Assembly (NCBI RefSeq): GCF_014203395.1
Contig: NZ_JACHIW010000001.1
Span: forward strand, 2,666,001-2,730,000
Source: Saccharopolyspora phatthalungensis
Lineage (GTDB): Bacteria; Actinomycetota; Actinomycetes; Mycobacteriales; Pseudonocardiaceae
Direction of reading: 5' to 3'
Length of the DNA stretch: 64,000 nucleotides
The position numbers were made by a program, and so were the translations under genes. Shown here piece after piece: positions 43,670-51,536 of the stretch. The notes under the pieces were generated by a model. That model did not search any database. It had not been told where the DNA came from and saw nothing but the letters and a program-made list of their open reading frames with translations. The stretch's first letter is position 1. Each line of letters starts with the position of its first letter.

Positions 43670-43749
43670 CGGGTGCTCGCCCACGCTGTCGCGATGACCA
43701 GGAAGCAGACGACGGATGCCGCGACGAGGAGGATCTTCAGCCAGGTCAT
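43666..43749 (-). CDS. 27-residue single-helix membrane peptide
   Basis: The product is almost entirely one transmembrane helix (MTWLKILLVAASVVCFLVIA). The ATG overlaps the preceding stop and the stop overlaps the next ATG, both by ATGA, which supports it as a real gene despite its size. Confidence 0.6.
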   Translation of the reverse strand: MTWLKILLVAASVVCFLVIATAWASTR

Positions 43750-44258
43750 GCGGCCTCAGCCTCCCCGTAGCCCGCCGCGTGCAGCAGCGGCACCAGGTCC
43801 GCCAGCTCCAGACGCGCCGGAGCCTGAAGTGCGCGGTCGAGCACCGCCGGCCAGTTCTCGTGCCCGGCGGCCACGAGGCTGGCCAGGTCGCCGACGGGCA
43901 GCCAGACCCACCATGTGCCGGGATCGGACTTGCCGTCGCGCCGCTGGACGACCATGCCGTAGTCGGCTCCGGCCGCAACCGCTTGCTCGGTGGCCTGGGC
44001 GAGGATGCGCGTGATGTCCAGGGTGGACAGATCGCTGCGCGCCTTGACCTGCCAGACCAGGCGGGGCGTGCCCCGGATGTCGCCGAGGTCGGCCGACTCG
44101 CGGTCGGAACTGCGCCAGCCGTTGTCGGACTTGCGCTCGGCCTCCGGCCAGCCATGCACCCGCAGGTACCGGCCAACATCGCGCTCGGCCCGGATGCCCT
44201 TGTCCCGGTTCGCGCGGCCGATCTCGGCTCGCGTACGGGCCTTGATCCGCCTGCTCAC
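43746..44258 (-). CDS. Holliday-junction-resolvase-like nuclease
   Basis: The protein has 170 residues. The PD-(D/E)xK pattern is visible: GIRAERDVGRYLRVHGWPEA (Glu), SADLGDIRG (Asp) and LVWQVKARSDL (QxK). This combination occurs in archaeal-type resolvases and related phage nucleases. The start is GTG 44258, overlapping the upstream stop by GTGA. It presumably acts in phage recombination. Confidence 0.78.
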   Translation of the reverse strand: MSRRIKARTRAEIGRANRDKGIRAERDVGRYLRVHGWPEAERKSDNGWRSSDRESADLGDIRGTPRLVWQVKARSDLSTLDITRILAQATEQAVAAGADYGMVVQRRDGKSDPGTWWVWLPVGDLASLVAAGHENWPAVLDRALQAPARLELADLVPLLHAAGYGEAEAA

Positions 44259-44509
44259 GCCGGTCCCCACTCCTCGAAGGCAAGCCGCTCGGCGCGGGCC
44301 TCGGCTTCGTCGGGGCCGTCCACGATCTCGGCGGCCACCACGGCGCGCTGGTCGTAGAGCGCGCACAGCGCGTACCCACAGCCGAGCAGCGCGGCGGTCA
44401 TGGTGTCGGTCGGGCTGGCGTAGCGCGCGGCCCTGCTGAGGTGATCGTCGGCACGCTGGCGAAGATCGCCGATCAGCACGTCCGGGGTCGAATTCGGGTA
44501 GTCGGTCAT
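44255..44509 (-). CDS. Small helical phage protein, 84 residues
   Basis: The start ATG 44509 overlaps the end of the replisome organizer gene and the stop overlaps the next GTG. It contains a helical Ala-rich core (DTMTAALLGCGYALCALYDQ). Function unknown. Confidence 0.72.
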   Translation of the reverse strand: MTDYPNSTPDVLIGDLRQRADDHLSRAARYASPTDTMTAALLGCGYALCALYDQRAVVAAEIVDGPDEAEARAERLAFEEWGPA

Positions 44510-45500
44510 GACGCCTGCCTCTCGGTGCTCGGCGGGTCGGGGTCCTTCTTGCGTAGGGCGGCCCGGACCAAGGCCATGCCGCGCTGCGACGGTCGGCGGC
44601 CTGTGGGTCGTGGTCGCAGAGGCGTGTACCGGCGTAGCCGTTTTCGTCGCACAACGAGCACGCGGTGATGGCCTGCGACCTGGTGACGGCCCGTTCGTGT
44701 GCCTGCTCGGACCAGCGGGCCTGCTCGCGTTCGATGGCCCCGGCGTCCCAACGCTGCGCGGCTTCGCGTGCTCGGGCGCAGGCTCCGCAGCGCGGCGGGT
44801 CGGGGTCGTGCTCGTGGTCGATGCAGCGATCCGGTGGGCGTTCGGTTGGAGGCGTTGGGGGACGGGGGGCCTCGCGCGCACGTGCGCGCCTCCCCTCCCT
44901 GTTCCTTTCCCTTCCCTGTTCCTTTCCTGGCGTGAGTCCTCCGTGATCGCTCACGGAGTTCTCAGTGAGGGCTCCGTGAGTGGGTTGGCCTGCCGATATG
45001 TCCTCAGAGGAGTGATCCGCAGGTTCGGGTGCCTGTTTCACTGAGTCCTCAGTGCGCGCTCCGTGATCGCTCACTGAGTCGTCGGGAAGGGTGCTATCCG
45101 GGGGCGGTATCGCGTACCAGCAGAGGGGGCAGTGGCCCGGTTCGTCCGGGCCGGGCACGCCGACGAATTCCGGCGGTCGCGGATGTTTCGACGTGCCCGG
45201 CCGATTGATGCTCTGGTGACGGTGCCAGTTCCGCACCGCGAGGTAACGGCGACCGGCGACGGTGTACCGCACGATCAACCCACGATCCGCAAGGGTATTC
45301 AGGTCGATCTCGATGTCGCGGATGGACACGTCGTCCAGCGGCCAGACCTCAGCCTTGATCAGCTTCACGTTGTCTTTGGCGCGGCCGTGGTCATCCGTGT
45401 GGGTCCACAGGCCGATCCACGTGAGCCGCGTCCGCATGGGCAGTTGGCTCACGTCCTCGGACTTGAAGAAGTCAGGCTTGATGGTGCGAATCCGTGGCAC
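44506..45500 (-). pseudogene. Replisome organizer / DnaD-like replication initiator, frameshifted near the end
   Basis: The N-terminal part VPRIRTIKPDFFKSEDVSQL, IGLWTHTDDHGRAKDN and the winged-helix-like part up to NRPGTSKHPRP match phage replication initiators. A Pro/Glu/Arg-rich linker and a zinc site (CSLCDENGYAG, CDHDP) follow. Near 44585-44592 the reading frame changes: the natural end QRGMALVRAALRKKDPDPPS lies in another frame and stops at 44506 exactly at the next ATG. Adding one C in CGTCGC-AGC restores it. The shift affects only the last 25 residues, so activity may survive. Confidence 0.75.
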
Positions 45501-45531
45501 TCGGGCCGTTCCCCCGTCAGTTCGTGGTGGT

Positions 45532-46389
45532 TCAGTAGCGCCCGAAAGCGCTTGGTGCGTGGCCGAGCAGGACCGGGGCCTCCAGCTCATTGGCGAGCAT
45601 CGAACGGATTTCGCCGAACGCGGTGCGCTCCACCAGATCCGGGCGGTGCAGCCGGTAGCCGATGAAGAGTTGGCCGTCCCGGATACGCCAGCGCAGTCGG
45701 GCGGTGACCGGTACGGCCGTGAGGCCGAGGAACGGGGCGACGGTGATCGTGAACTCTTCGGGCACTTCGAGCTTGCCGGAGGCTCCGGCCTTGGCCGTGG
45801 TCTCCTCCTGCCAGGAGAGCTGTACGTCTCCGGAGTCCAAGCGGGTGCCCCGGCTGAACGAGGCGTTGCGCCGGGCCTGGAAGGTCAGAGCGACCTCCAG
45901 CATCGTCGCGGCGTCCGGGTTGGTCACCGTGTGCGCGCGGTCCTCCAGGTGCTCGGCGAAGACTTCCTGGTCCATCAGCGTGCTATTGCGCTCCAGCCAG
46001 GCCGACCAGTCCTCGTCGCGCTGTACCCGCAGGAAGGCGCGGTGATCGCGCCATCCGGCCTGCTCGCCGTCGAGATGGTCGTTGAACGTCGCGGTGACAG
46101 TGCGATCGTCATCGTCGGCCCACACCGTCGTTGCGGTGGTGGACAGCCGGCGGACGTAGGTGGCGAAGTCCGAGGGATCGGTCAGCAAGGCGGTGCCACG
46201 CGGACGGCGTGGCCGGTCGAGCAGTTCTTCGAGGTTGGTGACGTCCAGGCGCTCGTCTTCGCGCAAGGTGCGCACGACCACCGAGGACTCAGGATCAAGA
46301 TCGTAGGGTGCGGGCGGGGAACCGGCGTCGGCGCGGCGCTGCATGTCGGCGACGATCTGAGCGGTCGCCTGGCTGACGGCATCGGTCAT
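45532..46389 (-). CDS. DUF2303 family phage protein
   Basis: The protein has 285 residues. The pattern with TNLEELLDRPRRPRGTALLT, DFATYVRRLST, TFNDHLDGEQAGWRDHRA and the later RNASFSRGTRLDSGDVQLSW is that of DUF2303. The family is found beside recombination genes in many phages; its activity is not known. Confidence 0.9.
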   Translation of the reverse strand: MTDAVSQATAQIVADMQRRADAGSPPAPYDLDPESSVVVRTLREDERLDVTNLEELLDRPRRPRGTALLTDPSDFATYVRRLSTTATTVWADDDDRTVTATFNDHLDGEQAGWRDHRAFLRVQRDEDWSAWLERNSTLMDQEVFAEHLEDRAHTVTNPDAATMLEVALTFQARRNASFSRGTRLDSGDVQLSWQEETTAKAGASGKLEVPEEFTITVAPFLGLTAVPVTARLRWRIRDGQLFIGYRLHRPDLVERTAFGEIRSMLANELEAPVLLGHAPSAFGRY

Positions 46390-46401
46390 GGGGTGGGCCT
46401 C

Positions 46402-46731
46402 CTACTCGCTGAACAGCGCCGTTTGGCGCGGGTCGTTGCGGACGAGTTCGCCGGAACCGGTGGCGAAGAAGATGGACTCGGAGCGGTCGTGCTCGGGCAA
46501 CGAGCACTTGATCTGGTCAGCGACCATCACAGCGCCGGGCGTGCGCTCCTGCGGCTTGATCGTGAGGGTGTATGTGATCCGCCCGGCCTTGCGGGTGTCC
46601 TCCACCGAGAGCACGAGATCGCGCAGGGCTTCGGATAGCTCCTGGTGCGTCTTGCCCCGGCGGTGCTCCATCAGGAACGCGGCGAAGTCGCGTGGCTCGG
46701 TGCGCTCGGTCTGGTCGGTCTGATCGGTCAT
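46402..46731 (-). CDS. Phage protein, 109 residues
   Basis: An N-terminal Thr/Gln/Glu-rich stretch precedes FAAFLMEHRRGKTHQELSEA and a beta-rich part with TYTLTIKPQE. It is commonly seen next to DUF2303 genes. Function unknown. Its start overlaps the stop of the next upstream gene. Confidence 0.72.
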   Translation of the reverse strand: MTDQTDQTERTEPRDFAAFLMEHRRGKTHQELSEALRDLVLSVEDTRKAGRITYTLTIKPQERTPGAVMVADQIKCSLPEHDRSESIFFATGSGELVRNDPRQTALFSE

Positions 46732-46862
46732 GCTCGCTCCTTGGTCACGGCCGCCTCCTCGTCCCGGACCAATGCGCGCACGTTGTGCGCCAGGCTGATC
46801 CCGGCGCTGATGCCGAGCAGGATCGCGGTGATGAGGCGGACGGCGTCAGTGGCTCGCTTCAT
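46728..46862 (-). CDS. 44-residue membrane peptide
   Basis: One transmembrane helix (about 8-26, VRLITAILLGISAGISLAHN) and a charged tail. The start overlaps the recT stop (ATGA). Confidence 0.6.
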   Translation of the reverse strand: MKRATDAVRLITAILLGISAGISLAHNVRALVRDEEAAVTKERA

Positions 46863-47683
46863 GGGGTGGCTTGCTCCTCGGGTTGGGCCTCGTCGGTAGC
46901 GGGTTCGTCGTCGGCGTCGTCGGTCTCGGTGTCGATCACCTCCCCGTCGATGGCGAGGTCTTCGAGTGCCCCGGCGTCCAGGTCGGTACGGACCGAGCCC
47001 TCGGCGGCGATCGCGCGGTTCATCACGGTGGCCATCGGCAGCCACTTCGCGAGCTGGCGCACAGCGGTCTTGCGGGCCATCGCTTCCCAGTCGGTGACCC
47101 AGGGCCCCTTCTTGCCCGCGCGGGACCGGCCCCGGATGGCCTCCACCGCATCGACGCTCATGACCTCGAACTCCGCGCCGCCGTCGAGCAACGTGGCGGC
47201 GGCGTAGACATCGGTGATGCCACCGCGGGCTCCCCGCGCGGGCTTGTGGATCAGGTCCGGGTGCAGGCCGTAGGAGTACTCGAACTCGTCTTCCTCGTGG
47301 ACGACGCGGGCCGAGATGTTGCGGAGCTGCCCGCTGTTCCATGCCAGCTTGATCAGGCCGCGATAGCCGGGGATGAAGGTCACCTGGTCGCCGTAGGGCA
47401 CCAGGTACGCCTCGCCGAGCGGGCCGGGCTCCAGGCCGAGCTGGGCCGAGGTCATCAGCGCGCCGAGCAGTGATTCCGGTCGGCAGCGCTGGAGGTCCGC
47501 GCTTTGCCGGACGACCGTCAACGCCACGCGGGTGAAGCGCTCCGGGTCCAGCGCCGTGCCGGTCAGTGCCCGTGCGATCTCCGGCTTCTGCCGCTCGATG
47601 AGCGTGCGGAGGTCTCCGCTGCCTCCGCCGTTGCCTGCGGTCTTGCGCTGGGCGAGCGCGGCCTTGGTGTTGGCGTTGCTTAC
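46859..47683 (-). CDS. recT: RecT-family single-strand annealing protein with non-standard start codon
   Basis: The product has about 274 residues. RPESLLGALMTSAQLGLEPG, LVPYGDQVTFIPGYRGLIKL and WVTDWEAMARKTAVRQLAKW are diagnostic of RecT, which anneals complementary strands during recombination. At the expected start, 8 bases after GGAGG and overlapping the upstream gene end, the codon is GTA (47681-47683) instead of GTG. No ordinary start lies nearby in frame; the next GTG would remove about 48 residues. Either a point mutation has damaged the start or an unusual start is used. Confidence 0.88.
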   Translation of the reverse strand, partial: VSNANTKAALAQRKTAGNGGGSGDLRTLIERQKPEIARALTGTALDPERFTRVALTVVRQSADLQRCRPESLLGALMTSAQLGLEPGPLGEAYLVPYGDQVTFIPGYRGLIKLAWNSGQLRNISARVVHEEDEFEYSYGLHPDLIHKPARGARGGITDVYAAATLLDGGAEFEVMSVDAVEAIRGRSRAGKKGPWVTDWEAMARKTAVRQLAKWLPMATVMNRAIAAEGSVRTDLDAGALEDLAIDGEVIDTETDDADDEPATDEAQPEEQATP

Positions 47684-48681
47684 AGCTGATCCCTCCTGGC
47701 TGTCGTGCTGGTGTAGGTGAGTCGGCGGCCCGCCGGTCGCTCGGTGACGTACTGGGCGTAGAGATCGGGCTGCTCGGCGATGAACGCCTCGTAGTCCACC
47801 GACCGCGAGGGCTTGGCGGGGGCCTTGTGGCTGGCGACCTTCTGCCCGTCGATCTCGGCGACCTCGGCTTCGCCCATCGCGGCGCGCAGCTCGTTGTCGA
47901 TGATCGTGCGCTCGGCCTCCAGGGCCTTGATCTGCTCGCTCAGCTCGTGGCGGCGGCCGATGTGCTTGTGCCACAGCGGGTCCAGCTCGGCAGTCTCGTC
48001 CGGCACCGAGGGCCAGCGCGACAGCGCCTTGCGAGTGGCTTCGGAACCGTCTGACGGCGGGGGCTCGTCGCGTTGGACGTAGCCCCAGAACTCGGTGGCG
48101 GCGTCGGCGAGGTCGGTGATCAGGTCCTCGTCGCGCTCGATCTCGCGTTCCAGGTAGGTGTTGGTGTCGAGCAGTGCCACCATGAACGTCCGGGGTGCGT
48201 CGAGCAGGCGCATGTACCACTGGGCCTGGCATACGTAGTGGATGGGAACCTTGTCGTCGGCCCAGTCCTCGGCCGCACGGTGCCCGCCGGTCTTGGCTTC
48301 GACGATCCCGGCTAGCTCGCCGGAGGGATGCCAGGCCAGTCCGTCGACGTTGGCGAGCATCCATTCGTGCTCGCGGTCGGAGTAGATCCCTTCGCCGCCG
48401 GTCAGGATGTACTCGGTGTGCCGCTCGTCCCATTCCCGCAGCAGCACGGGTTCCAGCACGTTGCCCCAGTACATGCGCTCGGTGGTTGCATCGTCGAACT
48501 CCGGATTGATCCGCCGGGTCTTCTCCAGCCAGAGCTGGAACGGTGTCTTCCACGGGTTCAGGCCACATGCGGCGGCAACGTCCGAACCGCCGAGTCCGAA
48601 GGTGCGGGCGAACTCCCAATCATCGCGGGATGCGCTGGCCGGTAGCACGACCGGGACGTCCACGAGTCCGCGCTTAGCCAC
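47680..48681 (-). CDS. YqaJ-like viral exonuclease
   Basis: The protein has 333 residues. The N-terminal motif GLGGSDVAAACGLNPWKTP, then EPVLLREWDERH, ANVDGLAW and GIVEAKTGG (catalytic Asp, Glu and Lys) and HYVCQAQWYM match the YqaJ/lambda-Exo-like nuclease family. It works with RecT as an exonuclease-annealase pair. A C-terminal coiled coil lies around 240-270. GTG 48681 was chosen because GGGAGG lies 5-6 bases upstream; an upstream start would overlap the preceding gene heavily. Confidence 0.9.
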   Translation of the reverse strand: MAKRGLVDVPVVLPASASRDDWEFARTFGLGGSDVAAACGLNPWKTPFQLWLEKTRRINPEFDDATTERMYWGNVLEPVLLREWDERHTEYILTGGEGIYSDREHEWMLANVDGLAWHPSGELAGIVEAKTGGHRAAEDWADDKVPIHYVCQAQWYMRLLDAPRTFMVALLDTNTYLEREIERDEDLITDLADAATEFWGYVQRDEPPPSDGSEATRKALSRWPSVPDETAELDPLWHKHIGRRHELSEQIKALEAERTIIDNELRAAMGEAEVAEIDGQKVASHKAPAKPSRSVDYEAFIAEQPDLYAQYVTERPAGRRLTYTSTTARRDQL

Positions 48682-49063
48682 GTGCCCCTCCCGTTCGTAG
48701 TGCAGGAGCATTGGCATCGGTGATCGTGCTGACACTCAACGGGACCTCGGCGACCCACCAGTGATCAGGCCGCCCGTCGTCCTCCAGCGCTTCGGCAAGG
48801 ACGCGCGGGACCTGGTGCCACAGCGCCCAGGCCCGCCAGCGCACGATCCCGGCAGTGACGGGCACACACACGCGCATAGCGGTGCGGTCACAGGTGATCC
48901 AGTTCGACGTGAGTCCCAGGCCCCAGCGGTCAGGATCGGGAAGGTCGGTCAGCCAGACCAGTGCCGTACCCAGCAGTGGATGATGGTTCGGGCGTAGTTG
49001 CTTGCTGCGCTGGATGGCACGGGCTCCGTGCCGACAGGTGAAGTGATAGAGCGCAGTCGGCAA
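48674..49063 (-). CDS. Phage protein, 129 residues, ADP-ribosyltransferase-like N-terminus (weak)
   Basis: The N-terminus LYHFTCRHGARAIQRSKQLR with a following LVWLTDLP resembles the H-T...W pattern seen in some NAD-using and RNA 2'-phosphotransferase-fold proteins, but the similarity is only by eye. The start is TTG 49063. It belongs to the leftward early unit. Function unknown. Confidence 0.6.
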   Translation of the reverse strand: MPTALYHFTCRHGARAIQRSKQLRPNHHPLLGTALVWLTDLPDPDRWGLGLTSNWITCDRTAMRVCVPVTAGIVRWRAWALWHQVPRVLAEALEDDGRPDHWWVAEVPLSVSTITDANAPALRTGGARG

Positions 49064-49291
49064 TCATTGATCACCTGACCGAACGTCGAGTGGGTTGGTG
49101 CGGAACCACTCGTGCGCGTCGTACATGGCGACGGAGCGCGCAGTGGTCTTCGGCTTGTTCGCCTCGGTGATCGCTTGCCGGAGCACTCCCGGCAGCCGCA
49201 GCCAGCAGGTTCGGCACGCGAAGAACGCATGCTTGACCTGTCGGCCGCAACCGCCGGGACAGTTGTGGGTTCGGTTACGGGTCGCCGTCAG
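49064..49291 (-). CDS. Small zinc-binding protein, 75 residues (CTG start)
   Basis: The frame contains NCPGGCGRQVKHAFFACRTC and WLRLPGVLRQAITEANKPKT, a clear small zinc-finger protein of actinophages. The only start near the expected place is CTG at 49291, overlapping the upstream TGA (CTGA). Confidence 0.65.
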   Translation of the reverse strand: MTATRNRTHNCPGGCGRQVKHAFFACRTCWLRLPGVLRQAITEANKPKTTARSVAMYDAHEWFRTNPLDVRSGDQ

Positions 49292-49521
49292 TTCTGATCA
49301 CGCTCGCTGCTGTCGTCGCCATCGGTGTCCTCGGCCTGCTCGCCGGTCAGCGATGTGAGCTGATCGCGCAGGTCGTCCACCGTGCCATTGAAGATCGGTG
49401 TGTTGTCGTCGTAGCGGAGGTCCACTGTGGGCTCTTCCACCTCCGGCATCTCGGACGTTGGCATGGCCGGTGTCTCGGTCTGCTCGGGCATGAGCTCGGT
49501 CTCCTCGTGCAGGTTGGTCAC
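49288..49521 (-). CDS. Small acidic protein, 77 residues
   Basis: The product is highly acidic (for example EMPEVEEPTVDLRYDDNTPI). The GTG at 49521 overlaps the upstream stop; ATG at 49491 preceded by GAGGAG is an alternative. Function unknown; such acidic proteins may mimic DNA. Confidence 0.65.
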   Translation of the reverse strand: MTNLHEETELMPEQTETPAMPTSEMPEVEEPTVDLRYDDNTPIFNGTVDDLRDQLTSLTGEQAEDTDGDDSSERDQN

Positions 49522-49712
49522 AACAAGGCCCCCGCCAGGACGAGACCAAGCGCCACGCCGACACAGGCCGTCGCGACGAGCAGGACAGCAAACGTCGTGG
49601 GTACCTCGCGCGCCGCCTCCAGCAGGCGAGACAGCGCCGAGTGGATGCGGTCCGCGAGGCTGAGCCGGGCATGCTTGCCGGTCGGCGTCGGGGTGATCAG
49701 TCGGGCGCCCAT
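49518..49712 (-). CDS. Small membrane protein, 64 residues
   Basis: A basic N-terminus leads to one C-terminal transmembrane helix (TFAVLLVATACVGVALGLVL). It is coupled to both neighbours. Confidence 0.65.
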   Translation of the reverse strand: MGARLITPTPTGKHARLSLADRIHSALSRLLEAAREVPTTFAVLLVATACVGVALGLVLAGALL

Positions 49713-49900
49713 CAGGCGACCCGTCCGTTCCAGTGGCGCGGCGGCTCGTGTTTCAGCGGCAGAGGCATCACGAAGTCGGTGATCCAGCCGTACAGCGTCA
49801 CGGCATCCCGCCGCGTGCACTCGTCCTCGGGCCGAAGCACGTGCTTGCCCACAGGACCCTCATCGTGTGGGGCTTGATCGGCATACTCAGTGGTGGTCAT
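49712..49900 (-). CDS. Small phage protein, 62 residues
   Basis: Contains CTRRDAVTLYGWITDFVMPL. It ends adjacent to the next start. No family is recognised. Confidence 0.6.
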   Translation of the reverse strand: MTTTEYADQAPHDEGPVGKHVLRPEDECTRRDAVTLYGWITDFVMPLPLKHEPPRHWNGRVA

Positions 49901-49986
49901 CGCGGGACTCCCATTCCGTTGCGGTGATCGGAGCTGGCCGACGCGGTTCGGGGCACGGCGTCGGCCAGCTCCGCAAACCCGGCCCG

Positions 49987-50175
49987 CTACGCGCCACGGG
50001 CCAGGTGCTCAGTGGGGTCCGGCCGCAGCAAGACCACCAATCGGTCCTGCTGCTCCGGGGTGAGAGGGCCGTGCTGGTCGGCAAGGTCGGCCACGTAGTC
50101 GGCAAGGTCGCGAGTGATCCCGAGCCGCTCCAGGTCCTCGTCTGTGAGCAGCGAACGGGCGGGCTGCTCGCTCAT
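49987..50175 (-). CDS. Small acidic helical protein, 62 residues
   Basis: Starts MSEQPARSLLTDEDLERLGI and overlaps the upstream HTH gene stop by 4 bases (ATGA). Function unknown; it may be a partner of the HTH protein. Confidence 0.65.
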   Translation of the reverse strand: MSEQPARSLLTDEDLERLGITRDLADYVADLADQHGPLTPEQQDRLVVLLRPDPTEHLARGA

Positions 50176-50468
50176 GCCGCACCCGTCTCCGCCCCGTCGC
50201 CTTCGACGTCCGGCCGAGGAAGGTACGGGCCGATCAACTCGCTGGCTCCAGGGTCGTCCAGGACGAACAGGGTGCCGTGCGGAACACCGAGAACGTCTTC
50301 GAGCTTCGCGGCCTGCTGGAGCGGGATCACCGGCGAAGCGCCGCCGAGAATCTGGCTCAGTCGTACCGGCGAGATCCCGGCGCGGAAGGCGACGTCCGCG
50401 TGCCGACCGGTTGCCTCTACCAACTTTCGTAGTGCGCTAGCGTCACAGGCGCGTACGTAAGTAGCCAC
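50172..50468 (-). CDS. XRE-type helix-turn-helix regulator heading the leftward early operon
   Basis: The protein has 98 residues. The HTH is at about 18-60 (ATGRHADVAFRAGISPVRLS, then QILGGASPVIPLQQAAKLED). GTG 50468 was selected because AGGAG lies 6 bases before it. The gene is divergent from the regulator at 50671, with two operator-like palindromes between them, and is the first gene of the unit encoding recombination and replication. This position suggests a Cro-like role. Confidence 0.82.
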   Translation of the reverse strand: MATYVRACDASALRKLVEATGRHADVAFRAGISPVRLSQILGGASPVIPLQQAAKLEDVLGVPHGTLFVLDDPGASELIGPYLPRPDVEGDGAETGAA

Positions 50469-50573
50469 GTCTAACTCCTGTGGGTGTTCTGCATGGGTGG
50501 TCTGCACGGACGCCGCTGGGGGGCGTTCGCGAAAAGATCCCTGGTTGAAGGGGCGTGGCCGGGCCTGATCTCC

Positions 50574-50594
50574 ACGTTAAATTGGTTTCAACAC
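50574..50594. promoter_or_regulatory. Palindromic operator-like site in the regulator switch, copy A
   Basis: ACGTTAAA-TTGGT-TTCAACAC matches the consensus with one exact half site. It is followed 40 bases later by copy B, about four helical turns away, so bound repressors would lie on the same face. Confidence 0.7.
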
Positions 50595-50613
50595 GGAGGT
50601 CAACGGTCACGCT

Positions 50614-50634
50614 CAGTTAAACGCGCTTTAATTC
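50614..50634. promoter_or_regulatory. Palindromic operator-like site in the regulator switch, copy B
   Basis: CAGTTAAA-CGCGC-TTTAATTC is a weaker match to the same consensus; the core GTTAAA...TTTAA is retained. It lies 37 bases before the GTG at 50671. Confidence 0.55.
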
Positions 50635-50670
50635 CTGTAAGGTCGTCCTAACCCACCGAAGCACGGGACG

Positions 50671-51135
50671 GTGCCAGGCGAAGTGAACCTCTGCGAGCTG
50701 ATCAACAAGGTGAAGGACGAGGAAGGGCTGACTTGGCGGCAACTCGTCGACCGCGCCGTATCGAAGGGGGAAGCCGCTCCGACCAGCATCTTTCACCTAG
50801 GCAACCCGGACCGCCCCATGCAGGACTTCCCTCGCACGAAGACGATCCTCGGGTTGGCCGCCGCACTCGGCGTAGCGCCGGGCGTCGTTGCCGACGCCGC
50901 CTTGGAATCCCTGAACCTTCGGCGGCCCGATGTGGTCGAGGTGGAAGCGAAGGACGTCCAGGTCCATTCGGGTGACAACGAAGGTCAATCACACGCCCAT
51001 TCGAGTGAACGTTGGATCATGATCGTCCCCGACGACTCCACCCCGGACGACGTGCTCAATGCATGCGAGACAGCCGCAAACCTGCGAGTCAGGCTGCCAA
51101 ACGGTGAGACCAAGCGGCCATCGAACGTGGGTTAG
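50671..51135 (+). CDS. HTH regulator, candidate immunity repressor
   Basis: The protein has 154 residues. An N-terminal helix-turn-helix-like region (about 8-75, with NKVKDEEGLTWRQLVDRAVS and a later TKTILGLAAALGVAPGVVAD) is followed by an acidic linker and a small C-terminal part. It points away from the lytic genes toward attR and the integrase, as phage repressor genes often do in actinophages. The start is GTG at 50671 or 50683; neither has a strong ribosome binding site. The role rests mainly on position. Confidence 0.72.
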   Translation: MPGEVNLCELINKVKDEEGLTWRQLVDRAVSKGEAAPTSIFHLGNPDRPMQDFPRTKTILGLAAALGVAPGVVADAALESLNLRRPDVVEVEAKDVQVHSGDNEGQSHAHSSERWIMIVPDDSTPDDVLNACETAANLRVRLPNGETKRPSNVG

Positions 51136-51291
51136 GTAGCGCTTTGTAGTGTCGACTCCCCCTTGTGTCGCAGCTTGGTTCAACCTGTCGGGCGTCCGTA
51201 TCGTCACCGTCACATTGCGAAGGGAGCCCTGCTCACAGGTCGGGGAGAGCGCGGCAAAGATAGTGCATGGCCTCGAAGGTGCGTGGACGGT

Positions 51292-51504
51292 GTGGCCGAG
51301 GAGTACAAGCTCATCAGAACCGACATGGACAGGCGAGAGGTGATCCTCATCCGCCGGAGGTACGGCAAGTTACCCGAAGTGTTCGCCGACCCATCGATGC
51401 CCATCTGGAAGGTGGACGCTCACGTGCGCGCCATCATGATCAAGGGCCTCGTCGAGGTCACCCCGAACGGCACTCCGGACTACCCAGGAAGCGACTGCGG
51501 GTAG
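51292..51504 (+). CDS. Small protein before attR, 70 residues
   Basis: GTG 51292 opens a charged protein containing REVILIRRRYGKLPEVFADP. It follows the candidate repressor in the same direction and is closed by a strong terminator. Function unknown. Confidence 0.6.
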   Translation: MAEEYKLIRTDMDRREVILIRRRYGKLPEVFADPSMPIWKVDAHVRAIMIKGLVEVTPNGTPDYPGSDCG

Positions 51505-51536
51505 ACCACCAACACCCGCCCAGAGTTTGCACCGAA

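Noticed and set aside
43746..45590. A single 614-codon leftward frame spanning the replication genes
   Set aside because: It fuses the true replisome organizer, a shadow of the 84-residue gene at 44255-44509 and the nuclease at 43746-44258. The separate genes have their own overlapping starts and stops and family-like sequences.
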